The translations under genes were made by a program, and so were the position numbers. Below are positions 1 to 6,270 of a DNA stretch of 49,579 nt, one piece after another (position 1 is the stretch's first letter; the number at the start of each line of letters is the position of its first letter). Source of the stretch: a virus. The DNA lies in IMG/VR virus record IMGVR_UViG_3300011997_000001, positions 1-49,579 of that record. One strand, 5' to 3'. The notes beneath the pieces were generated by a model. That model was not told the origin of the DNA. It searched no databases and saw only the letters and a program-made list of their open reading frames with translations.

Positions 1-177
1 GCCATCAGAGGGCTCGAACGTCGCAGCCAGGGCCACGGCGGCCGCGTTGGCCAGGGACGCATGGACCTCAGCGAAGCGAAGCTCGCGCTCGACTCGCACA
101 AAGTCCCCGTTGTCCTCCGCCTTCTCTGCCCTTTGCAGGTAGGTCTCAGCGGTGCGGTAGTGCTGCGAGCCGATCAC
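1..177 (-). CDS. Hypothetical protein, 5' part of the gene spanning the circle junction
   Basis: GTG at 177-175 overlaps the TGA of recT as GTGA. The frame is open to base 1 (59 codons) and continues at 49480 to TGA at 49420, giving 78 residues. The protein is charged and alpha-helical, starting with VIGSQHYRTAETY and followed by an alanine-rich stretch. It has the look of a short coiled-coil or helical-hairpin protein with no membrane segment. It sits between the 49423-48935 gene and recT in the leftward early operon. I do not recognise a family; such small proteins next to recT/exonuclease are common in actinophages, but a recombination role is only a guess. Confidence 0.75.
   Translation of the reverse strand, partial: MIGSQHYRTAETYLQRAEKAEDNGDFVRVERELRFAEVHASLANAAAVALAATFEPSDG
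2..99. repeat. Terminal direct repeat, left copy (circular closure)
   Basis: These 98 bases are identical to 49481-49578. The flanking bases differ: base 1 is g and 49480 is a; base 100 is a and 49579 is c. Joining the two copies restores one open reading frame, so the unit circle is about 49,479 bp. The exact length and single-base mismatches suit an assembly overlap at a variant site better than a true phage terminal repeat. Circularly permuted or cos-ended packaging cannot be told apart from the sequence. Confidence 0.9.
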
Positions 178-1031
178 GACTTCCCCGCAACCCACGCCTC
201 GTCAGCCTCGGACGGCATGTAGGACTCTTCGCCGCCGACGACCTCACCTGTGGTCATGTTCACGCGTTGTGCAGGCGTAGGTGCCGACGGAGGCGCCGGG
301 GCTTCGATCTGGCGGCGCTGCGCGATGAGCTCGGCCTGCAGCTCTCGTCCGGCCTTCTCGTCGACGGCCAACGCCTGGACGAGCTGCGTGGACTTGGGCA
401 GCAGCTTGACCAGCTGGCGCAGCGCGGTCTTGCGTTCCATCCACCGCTGCGGGTCAGGGATCCGACCGGACGGGCCGACGTTGCCGTTACGGAGCTTCTT
501 GACCTCTGCGGGAGACAGAACGACGAACGCCGACGCGCCGGTGGTGAGCTTGGCAACGGCGTAGTAAGCGGTGATCGAGCCACGCTCCTCACCGAGGAAC
601 GGCTTGTGGCGCAGGAACGGGTCGAGCCCGTAGGCGTAGTCGAACTCGTCGTTCGCATAGACAACCTGGGTGTCCAGGTACTGCGCCATGGGGTGCTGGT
701 AGAACAGCTTGGCCATGCCCTGGTATCCGACGATCAGGGTGCATTCCTTCTTGTACGCGACGAGGTAGGCCTCCCCGCTGACGCCGACCTCGAGGCCGAG
801 AGCTGCCGCGGTCAGCAGTGCCCCAGCGAATGACTCCGGGGAGCATTCGGCCAGTGCGAGGTCCTTGCGGATGCAGGTCAGGGCGAGCCGGGCCATCCGG
901 TCAGCGTTCAGGTGCACAGGCAGGGCCCGGGCGAGCTCGGGCTGAAGCCGGGCGATGACCTGGGCCATCGTGGGGGCTTCCTGCTGCGCGACGGCGTTGT
1001 TGGCCACGCGTTGGGCGAGGCTGGTTCCCAT
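174..1031 (-). CDS. recT: RecT-family single-strand annealing protein
   Basis: The 285-residue protein matches the RecT family. The N-terminal part carries the LTCIRKDLALAECSPESF and LTAAALGLEVG segments. The core reads AYLVAYKKECTLIVGYQGMAKL, then the VVYANDEFDYAYGLDP strand, followed by a helical C-terminus. RecT proteins anneal complementary single strands at 3' overhangs made by a partner exonuclease, here the YqaJ-type enzyme encoded one base upstream (stop at 1033, ATG at 1031). The pair would drive phage recombination and formation of concatemers or repaired ends. It overlaps the next small gene by GTGA. It belongs to the leftward early operon that probably starts near 3362. Identification is by family pattern; no catalytic residues are expected. 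Confidence 0.93.
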   Translation of the reverse strand: MGTSLAQRVANNAVAQQEAPTMAQVIARLQPELARALPVHLNADRMARLALTCIRKDLALAECSPESFAGALLTAAALGLEVGVSGEAYLVAYKKECTLIVGYQGMAKLFYQHPMAQYLDTQVVYANDEFDYAYGLDPFLRHKPFLGEERGSITAYYAVAKLTTGASAFVVLSPAEVKKLRNGNVGPSGRIPDPQRWMERKTALRQLVKLLPKSTQLVQALAVDEKAGRELQAELIAQRRQIEAPAPPSAPTPAQRVNMTTGEVVGGEESYMPSEADEAWVAGKS

Positions 1032-1032
1032 G

Positions 1033-2058
1033 TCAGATTTCCTTCGGTGTGGCTGAGAGACGCAGTACGCGGGCGCGGTACTGGGCGTAGAGCTCCGGGT
1101 GTTCGGTCTTGACCCGGTCGAGGTCGAACGTGGACCTGGTCGACAGTGCGTCGGCCAGGTCGGGGTGGTCGGAAGCGAAGCGCTTGAGCGAGAACGTGCC
1201 GTTCTGGGCTGCGGTGGCGTAGAGCAGGCCGCCGGCGATCAGGGCTTCCCCGGATCCGAGGAGCTCACGCAGCTGGGCCTCGAGGAAGTCCTCGACGGTC
1301 TGGGCTTCCTTAGTGGTGGCCTTCGCGGCTTTGATCGCGGCATACAGGGGTGCGATGACCTCGGGGTCACCGACGGTGAGGTCGGTCTCGACGGTCAGCC
1401 AGCGGGCTTTGATCGCGGGCAGTGCGGGCGCGTCGACCGGGGGAGCGGTGTTGCCCAGGACGTACTTGTCCCAGAACTCCTGCTCCATCTCGGTCAGCAG
1501 GGCGATGAACTTCTCGTCGCGTTCGACGCGGCGGACCTGGAAGTCGTTGCCGTCGATCAGGGCCACGACGTGCGCGTGGCTGCGGCCGGTCACTGCGAGG
1601 CCGTGCTGGACCTGCACTTCGGCGTGGTCAGCGATCTGGTCGTTGTCCCAGTCGTCAGCCATCCGCCAGTTGGTGCACTTGGACTCGAAGATCCCGCCGT
1701 CGCCGACGTTGCCGTCGAGGCTGACCTGCATGAACGGGTGCGACTTGGAGCGCATCAGACCGGCGCGGTGCACGACCAGGCCGGTGTCCTCGACGAACGC
1801 CTGACGCAGCGACGGTTCGAGCAGGGTGCCCCAGCGCATCGCGGGCGTCTGGTGCTTCTCGGGCAGTTGACCGGTCTTGTCCAGCCACAGCTCGTAGCGG
1901 GACGAGAACCGGTTGACGCCGGCGATGGTCGACGCGTCCGACCCGCCGATGCCCTTGCGACGCTCGGCAAGCCAACGCTCACGGGGTGCGTCACAAGGCA
2001 ACACCTGGGTGGCGTTCGGGTTGGACCAGGGGTTGGCCACGGGCGCGGTGCTCACCAC
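1033..2058 (-). CDS. YqaJ-type viral recombinase exonuclease
   Basis: A 341-residue nuclease of the YqaJ/lambda-exonuclease fold. RRKGIGGSDAS lies at about residues 34-43, the conserved glutamate of WGTLLEPSL near 81, and the acid pair plus lysine as SLDG (D115) and FESKC (E125, K127), which form the PD-(D/E)XK centre. QVQHGLAVTG follows, as in the family. It should degrade one strand of duplex ends to feed RecT. Two GTG codons compete for the start: 2058 and 2055, the latter overlapping the upstream TGA as GTGA. The C-terminal 120 residues (after VDAPALPAI) resemble the helical extension of phage YqaJ proteins. Confidence 0.92.
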   Translation of the reverse strand: MVSTAPVANPWSNPNATQVLPCDAPRERWLAERRKGIGGSDASTIAGVNRFSSRYELWLDKTGQLPEKHQTPAMRWGTLLEPSLRQAFVEDTGLVVHRAGLMRSKSHPFMQVSLDGNVGDGGIFESKCTNWRMADDWDNDQIADHAEVQVQHGLAVTGRSHAHVVALIDGNDFQVRRVERDEKFIALLTEMEQEFWDKYVLGNTAPPVDAPALPAIKARWLTVETDLTVGDPEVIAPLYAAIKAAKATTKEAQTVEDFLEAQLRELLGSGEALIAGGLLYATAAQNGTFSLKRFASDHPDLADALSTRSTFDLDRVKTEHPELYAQYRARVLRLSATPKEI

Positions 2059-2303
2059 GACACCGGGTCAATGTCTAGCAGCGGGTCGTCGCCCAGCAGT
2101 GCTGCGACGTGCTGGTTGCAGGAGTGGGTGTAGTCGTCCGGCGCGGGCCCGGTGTAGAGCACCCATGTGGCGTTCTCTTGGCAGCCCAAGGCGCGAGCCT
2201 CGTTTTCGGACGTGGCCTTGATCGCAGCCTCTTGCTGGTCGTCGGGGATGAAGCAGCAGTGCGCCGCGAGCCCGCTCGAGAGGGCGGCCGTGACGCTCTT
2301 CAT
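2052..2303 (-). CDS. Hypothetical protein, 83 aa
   Basis: ATG at 2303 overlaps the previous stop as ATGA, and the end overlaps the YqaJ gene. It contains CCFIPDDQQEAAI near the start and a C-terminal THSCNQHVAALL segment, so three or four cysteines and histidines could bind a metal. No family is recognised. Its place directly before the exonuclease suggests an early accessory role, which is inference only. Confidence 0.7.
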   Translation of the reverse strand: MKSVTAALSSGLAAHCCFIPDDQQEAAIKATSENEARALGCQENATWVLYTGPAPDDYTHSCNQHVAALLGDDPLLDIDPVSW

Positions 2304-2593
2304 GCCGACACCGGGGCGACGGCGTGGAGCCCGGACCAGATGGTCTCTTCGTCGCGCTGGAGGCGAGTGTTGCGTTCGACGCGGTTGACCAGGTTGGTCT
2401 GGACTGCAGTGGCTGCGCCGCTGAGGGTGGTGTGGCGGCCGAGGTTCATGCCGTCCCAGCTGGTGGCGGTGAAGCCGATCTCGAGGTCACCGAAGACGGC
2501 GCCGATGGGCGCGCCGTCCAGGTACAGGGTGTATTGGCCGAGGACGGTCCGGCGGATCTGAACGCCGGTGTCGGTCGTGGAGTGGAGGAACAT
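2300..2593 (-). CDS. Hypothetical protein, 97 aa
   Basis: ATG at 2593, preceded by AAAGG about 7 bases upstream. The first 60 residues alternate as beta strands (YTLYLDGAPIGAVFGDLEIGF) and the end is helical (NLVNRVERNTRLQRDEETIW). It is the first gene after a GC-rich hairpin that separates it from the excisionase-like gene. No family is recognised. Confidence 0.7.
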   Translation of the reverse strand: MFLHSTTDTGVQIRRTVLGQYTLYLDGAPIGAVFGDLEIGFTATSWDGMNLGRHTTLSGAATAVQTNLVNRVERNTRLQRDEETIWSGLHAVAPVSA

Positions 2594-2615
2594 GTGGGAA
2601 CCTTTCTGTGTGTTA

Positions 2616-2661
2616 CGGGCCCCGGTCCGGCTGCTGTGTAGGCGGGCCGGTCCGGGGCCCG
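2616..2661 (-). terminator. GC-rich hairpin between the xis-like gene and the recombination genes
   Basis: Two 16-base arms (2616-2631 and 2646-2661) pair with a single mismatch around a 14-base loop; the core of each arm is CCGGGGCCCG. In leftward transcripts the hairpin follows the excisionase-like gene and precedes the gene at 2593. There is no clear run of U after it, so it could be an attenuator or partial terminator rather than a strong intrinsic one. Confidence 0.6.
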
Positions 2662-2677
2662 GTTTCGTGCTCGGGGG

Positions 2678-2866
2678 TTAAGCGGCTGCGCGGTCGGCGA
2701 GGTATGCGTCGATCGCGGCACGTGTGACGCGGCGGCACCGGCGGATCTTGATCGCAGGCAGTTCGCCGGTCCTGATGAGCTCGTAGACCGTGGACCGGCC
2801 GACGCCCAGGAGTGCGGCGGCGGCGAGTGCGGTGTAGGCGAGCTGTTCGTCGTTGCTGGTGGTCAT
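2678..2866 (-). CDS. Excisionase-like helix-turn-helix protein
   Basis: This 62-residue protein is a single HTH_17/MerR-like excisionase domain. AALLGVGRSTVYELIRTG is the helix-turn-helix, followed by LPAIKIRRCRRVTRAAIDAYL, the usual wing and C-terminal helix. Proteins of this size and fold act as recombination directionality factors or small regulators. ATG at 2866 overlaps the previous gene's stop and has AAGGAG about 8 bases upstream. A copy of the palindromic operator (2885-2921) lies just upstream, inside the preceding gene, so transcription from an internal promoter controlled by the repressor is likely. Xis function is inferred. Confidence 0.8.
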   Translation of the reverse strand: MTTSNDEQLAYTALAAAALLGVGRSTVYELIRTGELPAIKIRRCRRVTRAAIDAYLADRAAA

Positions 2867-3195
2867 GCGGCCGTGGTCTCCTTGGTGCGGACATCTGCGC
2901 TACGTAGCGCACTTGCGACACGACGAAGCAGTGCCCGCGGGTCGATGTTGAGGACTTCAGAGATGGACAGGAGGGTTCTCTCCGACGGTTGCCGGCGGCC
3001 ACTGACGATGTCGGACACCATCTGCTTGGACAGGTTGGCGTCGTTGGCGACGTCGACCTGGCGCTTGCCGGCCCGGATCATGGCCTGACGCAGGATCAGC
3101 GGGTCGACCTGGTAGGCGACCCGGCCGAAGCTGGTGTGGATCCACAGGATTTGGCGCGTCGACAGGTGGGGAGTCGCTGCGTTGGGGGTGGTCAC
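2863..3195 (-). CDS. XRE-family regulator, Cro-like candidate
   Basis: A 110-residue protein with an XRE helix-turn-helix at about residues 35-95: LILRQAMIRAGKRQVDVA, then NLSKQMVSDIVSGRRQPS as the recognition helix region, then LLSISEVLNIDPRALL. GTG at 3195 overlaps the TGA of the upstream 56-aa gene. It is transcribed away from the repressor candidate at 3631 across a shared control region, the classic position of Cro. Its 3' end encodes operator site C (2885-2921). The Cro role is inferred from position. Confidence 0.8.
   Translation of the reverse strand: MTTPNAATPHLSTRQILWIHTSFGRVAYQVDPLILRQAMIRAGKRQVDVANDANLSKQMVSDIVSGRRQPSERTLLSISEVLNIDPRALLRRVASALRSADVRTKETTAA
2885..2921. promoter_or_regulatory. 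Operator-like element, site C (upstream of xis-like gene)
   Basis: It contains TGCGCTACGTAGCGCA, a perfect 16-base palindrome, flanked on one side by a GCGGACAT variant of the AGCGGATAA box and on the other by GCGACAC. The same layout recurs at 3443, 6066, 36190 and 39096. Although it lies in codons for the last residues of the Cro-like protein, it is only about 20-50 bases upstream of the xis-like ATG. Unlike sites A, D and E it has no TAnnnT box just downstream. Confidence 0.65.
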
Positions 3196-3362
3196 CGGTT
3201 GCCTTCGAGGGTCTTCTCGACGGCGGCTTTGAGCGCCTCAACCGTGTCGTAGGGCCGGTTGATGCACTCGGTGACAGCGTCGATCAGAGACAGGCGGGTT
3301 CGGCGTTCACGTTCGGCGCGCTGGTTAGCGGCATTCAGCTCTTCCTTGCCGTAGTTGCTCAT
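3192..3362 (-). CDS. Hypothetical protein, 56 aa, first gene of the leftward early operon
   Basis: ATG at 3362 to TGA at 3192; the stop overlaps the GTG of the Cro-like gene. The protein is charged and helical: MSNYGKEELNAANQRAERER, then LSLIDAVTECINRP, then VEALKAAVEKTLEGN. GGTAGAC lies about 5-6 bases ahead of the start. It is the gene nearest the divergent control region, so it is probably the first translated from the leftward early promoter. No family is recognised. Confidence 0.7.
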   Translation of the reverse strand: MSNYGKEELNAANQRAERERRTRLSLIDAVTECINRPYDTVEALKAAVEKTLEGNR

Positions 3363-3442
3363 GTCGGTCTACCTTTCAGTTGCGCCGGGAACCTGGACTA
3401 GGCCCCTGTTTGTTCGTTGGGCTGTGGCGCTGGTCCGAACTG

Positions 3443-3481
3443 TAGCGGATAAATGCGTACCGTAGCGGATTATTTCGAAAC
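3443..3481. promoter_or_regulatory. Operator-like element, site A (immunity control region)
   Basis: It reads TAGCGGATAAATGCGTACCG followed by TAGCGGATTATTTCGAAAC, so the TAGCGGAT box occurs twice as a direct repeat 19 bases apart. It is the degenerate relative of the GCGCTACGTAGCGC palindrome. It sits between the leftward early gene start (3362) and the rightward repressor start (3631). On the leftward strand TACAGT (TAnnnT, a -10-like box) lies immediately downstream, at the same place as TATGCT at site D and TACCAT at site E. Repressor binding here would block the early promoter. Confidence 0.65.
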
Positions 3482-3574
3482 TTTACTTCCTCTTGACCAA
3501 AAACGGACCTGATCTGCATAAATACACGCTTGTGATTCCCCCTCTTTAAGCGCAAATCTGACCAAAATACGCTG

Positions 3575-3596
3575 CGTTGCGGACTTGTTCGCAACG
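3575..3596. promoter_or_regulatory. Inverted repeat CGTTGCG-N8-CGCAACG ahead of the repressor
   Basis: Perfect 7-base arms (3575-3581, 3590-3596) with an 8-base spacer lie 35 bases upstream of the repressor ATG at 3631. The half-site differs from the GTAGCG boxes of the operator family. This could be the site for autoregulation or for the second XRE regulator. The rest of the gap 3363-3630 is AT-richer than the genome and must hold the divergent promoters; I cannot place a convincing -35. Confidence 0.45.
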
Positions 3597-3630
3597 ATTC
3601 CCTCGCACGTTGCACCCTCAAGGCGCAATC

Positions 3631-4089
3631 ATGGGTGCCATGACTGACACACCCCGCCCACCAGAGCAGCCCGCCTGGGCCAAGCTCCTGCAGGAACAGC
3701 GCCAGTCGCGCGGCTACTCGGCGCGCAAAGCCGCGATGCTCGCAGGGCTCTCCGACTCGTTCTGGGGGATGGCCGAACGCGGATACAAGCCGGTGCGAGG
3801 CAAACCTTCGCGGCCGATGCTGCCCAGCCGGCGGACCCTCATCCAGATGACCGAAGCGCTGCGACTCTCACCCGCATCGACGAACGCGATCCTGACCGCT
3901 GCCGGCTACAAGGCCGTCCCGGCCATCGGTGAGCAGCCCGACCCACGCTCCGAGGTCGACCTACGCGGGCTGACGACAGGCGACATAGTCCTTCTGAACG
4001 CTATTTCTCGCCATCTGCGTGACAACAGACGTTCTGGTACTGCACAATCCATGCACCGGACCGCCTCAAACGGGGAGGGCGTCGAATAA
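3631..4089 (+). CDS. XRE-family immunity repressor candidate
   Basis: The helix-turn-helix lies in the first half (EQRQSRGYSARKAAMLAGLS, then SFWGMAERG) with a basic loop between helices (YKPVRGKPSRPMLPSRRTL), and a helical segment LIQMTEALRLSPASTNAIL follows. The C-terminal third is low in structure. I chose ATG 3631, with AAGGCG five bases before it, giving 152 residues; ATG 3640 is also possible and a TTG at 3577 would fall in an inverted repeat. It is the first gene of the rightward lysogeny operon and is divergent from the Cro-like gene. Its repressor role is inferred from position and family; there is no LexA-like peptidase domain. Confidence 0.78.
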   Translation: MGAMTDTPRPPEQPAWAKLLQEQRQSRGYSARKAAMLAGLSDSFWGMAERGYKPVRGKPSRPMLPSRRTLIQMTEALRLSPASTNAILTAAGYKAVPAIGEQPDPRSEVDLRGLTTGDIVLLNAISRHLRDNRRSGTAQSMHRTASNGEGVE

Positions 4090-4113
4090 TGACCAGCAGG
4101 GGACCCCAACTTC

Positions 4114-4362
4114 ATGACTCAGACCAGCTCGCTCCTCACCCAAAGTTCGCCCGCTTTGACTGTGGTGGCAGGGACGTCGGTGGGGCTCATCCCGTGGGTC
4201 AAGCTCTTACAGACGGCGGTGTTCTGCGCCAACGTGAACGAGCTGGCCGACGAGCTGCAGGCCAGCAGGGCGACCGTCCTGGAGTCCATCGAGGCCCTGA
4301 CCCTGGTGGAGACCGACACTCTTGGCGAGGTGTTCCGGCTGCGCGAGCTCGCGTCGGCCTGA
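4114..4362 (+). CDS. Small winged-helix-like protein, 82 aa
   Basis: An 82-residue protein with a hydrophobic N-terminal half (LTVVAGTSVGLIPWVKLLQT). The C-terminal half looks like a helix-turn-helix: VNELADELQASRATVLESIEAL, then an EVFRLREL strand-like wing. It could regulate DNA or, less likely, be membrane associated. It lies 24 bases after the repressor and its stop overlaps the region where the lipoprotein frame becomes coding. A competing frame starts at ATG 4089 (TAATG overlap with the repressor stop) but looks like a shadow until about 4345. Confidence 0.6.
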   Translation: MTQTSSLLTQSSPALTVVAGTSVGLIPWVKLLQTAVFCANVNELADELQASRATVLESIEALTLVETDTLGEVFRLRELASA

Positions 4363-4790
4363 TCGTTGCCGGGCTGGCTCTGGCCGTGACCGGGTGCGCT
4401 ACTGCACCCGAGCCGGTCGCGGCCGCTCCGAGCGTGAAGACCACCTCGGTTCGTGTGTGGGGCACGATCGAACGCCCAGGTGGTCTGGCGACACCGCGTG
4501 AGGCAGGCGCGGTCTGCACATCCAAAGCGGGTGATGACGTCCACGCAACGGTTATCTGGTCGATCACAGCAGGAACCCAGTCCCTGGGTGGCGGACGCCT
4601 CGGACAGGGGCATGTGCGCGACGATGTGAACACTGCAGGGGTCGGCCCCGGCCCCTGCTCGTTCCCGTTCGACGACACCGTCGACATGCCCCCAGGCGGT
4701 GACGTGATCCTCAACTTCGGCGCCGGGCCCGTACCGGTGAACCGTGTCGACATCCTCGCCGGGCCGCTGACCATCAAGGCTGGAGGGTGA
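4359..4790 (+). CDS. Putative lipoprotein with unclear start (lysogeny module)
   Basis: The frame encodes VGLIVAGLALAVTGCATAPE, a signal peptide with lipobox (V-T-G-C), followed by about 130 residues predicted as beta-rich (TTSVRVWGTIERPGG, then CTSKAGDDVHATVIW, then PGPCSFPFDDTVDMPPGG with two more cysteines). The mature protein should be lipid-anchored on the outer face of the membrane. No ATG, GTG or TTG lies close before the signal. CTG at 4359 overlaps the previous TGA, or the N-terminus may be read from GTG 4330 in the other frame through a -1 shift (MFRLREL then VGLIV). The stop overlaps the integrase start region. Placed among lysogeny genes, it is a candidate lysogenic-conversion or superinfection-exclusion protein. 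Confidence 0.65.
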   Translation: MIVAGLALAVTGCATAPEPVAAAPSVKTTSVRVWGTIERPGGLATPREAGAVCTSKAGDDVHATVIWSITAGTQSLGGGRLGQGHVRDDVNTAGVGPGPCSFPFDDTVDMPPGGDVILNFGAGPVPVNRVDILAGPLTIKAGG

Positions 4791-4792
4791 CG

Positions 4793-6034
4793 ATGGCCGC
4801 ACGCAAGCAGCTGCGCCGATCCAACGGCGAAGGGACCGTCTTCCAGCGCGCCAGTGACCACAGGTGGATCGCCCGGGTCACCTACGTCGACGAAGCCACC
4901 GGGGCGCAACGTCACAAGGAACAGTCAGCCCGGACCGAAGGTGAAGCCCACGAGAGACTCACCACGCTCAAGGCTGACCTGCGCTCCGCCGGCGGCCTGC
5001 CCGAGGGGCGAACCCCGACGGTCGGGGAGTGGCTGACGCACTGGCTGGCCACGTCAGCGAAGAGCCGCACCAGTGAGAACACCTACGACGCGTACCGGTC
5101 GATCGTGACCCACCACCTGATCCCGCTGCTCGGCAAGCGCAAGCTGGACACGTCGCTGCGGGCACACCACGTCGAGGCGGCCTATGCGCGGATGGCTGCC
5201 GGGCGGCCGTGCGGGCGCGCTGACTGCCCCACGGCCGACGGCAAGTACTGCTCTGCGTGCCGGCCACCGTTGGCGCCGAGCTCGGTCCTGAAGGCGCATC
5301 GCATCCTGTGCCGGGCCCTACGGGTCGCAGCCCGGGACTACGCCACCCTGGACCCGAACGTGGTCGACGCACCATCGGTGCGCCGAGCCCGCGGTGACTC
5401 CTACACCATGGCTGAGGTCACCAAGATCGTGGCCGAGCTGACGACGCGTCGCTCCGGCGTGCGGTGGCTGATCGCGCTGGTGCTGGGCATGCGCCAGGGT
5501 GAGGTCCTCGGCTTGTGGTGGTCCGACATCGACCTGGTCACCGGGGTTGTGACCGTCCAGGCCAGGAACCACCGGCGCAAGGGTGGCGGGGTGGTCCGTC
5601 GCCCGGTCAAGAACGACGACTCGATCCGTGACATCGCCCTGCCGCCCGAGCTCGTGGCCGCGCTGAAGGAACACCGCAAAGCCCAGATCACCGAACGCCT
5701 GGCGGCCGGCCCGAAGTGGGTCGACGACGGCGGGTGGGTGTTCACCAATGAGCTCGGCCTTGGCATGCGACCGGAGGCTGACCTGAAGGACTGGTATGCC
5801 ATGTGCGAGGCGGCCGGGGTGCGCCGGGTACGGCAGCACTCCGGGACCAGGCACACGGTCGCGACGCTGCTGCTCGAGGCGGGGATCAACCCGAGGATCG
5901 TGATGGAGCTCTTCGGTCACTCGCAGATCGCGGTCACGTTGAACACCTACTCCCACGTCAAGGCCAACGTTGTGCGGTCGGCTGTCGACGGGCTCGCGGC
6001 GTCGGTGTTCGGGTCGGGCAAGGCCACGAAATGA
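4793..6034 (+). CDS. int: Tyrosine recombinase, phage integrase
   Basis: A 413-residue integrase. An N-terminal arm-binding segment (GTVFQRASDHRWIARVTY) precedes a core-binding domain beginning TVGEWLTHWLAT and a catalytic domain with Arg in GMRQGEV (R234), the HSGTRHT box (H349, R353), LFGHS (H376) and the nucleophile Tyr in LNTYSHV (Y386). The box-II histidine is four residues before the arginine instead of the usual three. The core-binding domain carries an insertion with four cysteines (CGRADC and CSAC, about residues 140-161) that could bind zinc. ATG 4793 is preferred over GTG 4787 because GGAGG is well spaced. attP lies 120 bases downstream. It should integrate the phage into a host tRNA-Thr gene. 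Confidence 0.95.
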   Translation: MAARKQLRRSNGEGTVFQRASDHRWIARVTYVDEATGAQRHKEQSARTEGEAHERLTTLKADLRSAGGLPEGRTPTVGEWLTHWLATSAKSRTSENTYDAYRSIVTHHLIPLLGKRKLDTSLRAHHVEAAYARMAAGRPCGRADCPTADGKYCSACRPPLAPSSVLKAHRILCRALRVAARDYATLDPNVVDAPSVRRARGDSYTMAEVTKIVAELTTRRSGVRWLIALVLGMRQGEVLGLWWSDIDLVTGVVTVQARNHRRKGGGVVRRPVKNDDSIRDIALPPELVAALKEHRKAQITERLAAGPKWVDDGGWVFTNELGLGMRPEADLKDWYAMCEAAGVRRVRQHSGTRHTVATLLLEAGINPRIVMELFGHSQIAVTLNTYSHVKANVVRSAVDGLAASVFGSGKATK

Positions 6035-6065
6035 CACTAGTTTCTGCACTATCGCGGGTACACGG

Positions 6066-6095
6066 GAGCGGATAAGCGCGCACCGTCACGGATTG
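6066..6095. promoter_or_regulatory. Operator-like element, site B (integrase to regulator gap)
   Basis: It reads GAGCGGATAAGCGCGCACCG followed by TCACGGATTGA. This matches the AGCGGATAA box and the ACCGT(A/C) half-site of site A but lacks the perfect palindrome. It lies 32 bases after the integrase stop and about 60 bases before the attP core. The rest of the gap 6035-6270 holds attP and a hairpin; two AATAAC boxes (near 6106 and 6114) could be integrase arm sites, but this is not supported further. Confidence 0.5.
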
Positions 6096-6153
6096 ATGTT
6101 GTGCTCAATAACTGAATAACCGCAGGTCAGAGTGCGCTACGAAAGTCGTTTCT

Positions 6154-6203
6154 ATTCACTCGTAATGAATAGGTCATCGGTTCGATTCCGATAGGCGGCT
6201 CCA
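6154..6203 (+). other. attP: attP core: 3' half of a tRNA-Thr(CGU) gene
   Basis: The sequence folds as a tRNA from the anticodon arm to CCA: stem ATTCA (6154-6158), loop CTCGTAA with anticodon CGT, stem TGAAT (6166-6170), T-arm ATCGG-TTCGATT-CCGAT (6176-6192), acceptor strand AGGCGGC, then T and CCA at 6201-6203. No matching 5' acceptor or D-arm is found upstream, so this is not a whole tRNA. Phage integrases commonly carry such a half so that a host tRNA gene is rebuilt on integration. Host attB is therefore predicted to be the 3' end of tRNA-Thr(CGU). Confidence 0.88.
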
Positions 6204-6207
6204 CGGA

Positions 6208-6247
6208 AAAGGCTCCTGACCAGCGGAAACACCGCCCAGGAGCCTTT
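6208..6247 (+). terminator. Intrinsic terminator-like hairpin after attP
   Basis: Perfect 11-base arms AAAGGCTCCTG (6208-6218) and CAGGAGCCTTT (6237-6247) with an 18-base loop, followed by TCTCG. It lies five bases after the tRNA CCA. It can end rightward integrase transcripts. In the lysogen it may act as the terminator of the restored tRNA-Thr gene. It may extend the attP identity with the host. Confidence 0.75.
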
Positions 6248-6270
6248 CTCGTACCGACCAGGAGGACCCA

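Noticed and set aside
1099-2133. Long rightward frame over the YqaJ gene
   Set aside because: Mirror of the exonuclease gene; no family features and wrong strand for the operon.
4089-4360. The frame from ATG 4089 (TAATG overlap with the repressor stop) as the N-terminus of the lipoprotein
   Set aside because: It would put about 90 low-complexity Arg/Gly residues before the signal peptide and overlaps the more plausible 82-aa gene.
6154-6203. A functional phage tRNA-Thr
   Set aside because: Only the anticodon-to-CCA half is present; no 5' acceptor or D-arm can be found upstream, and it lies beside the integrase, so it is attP.
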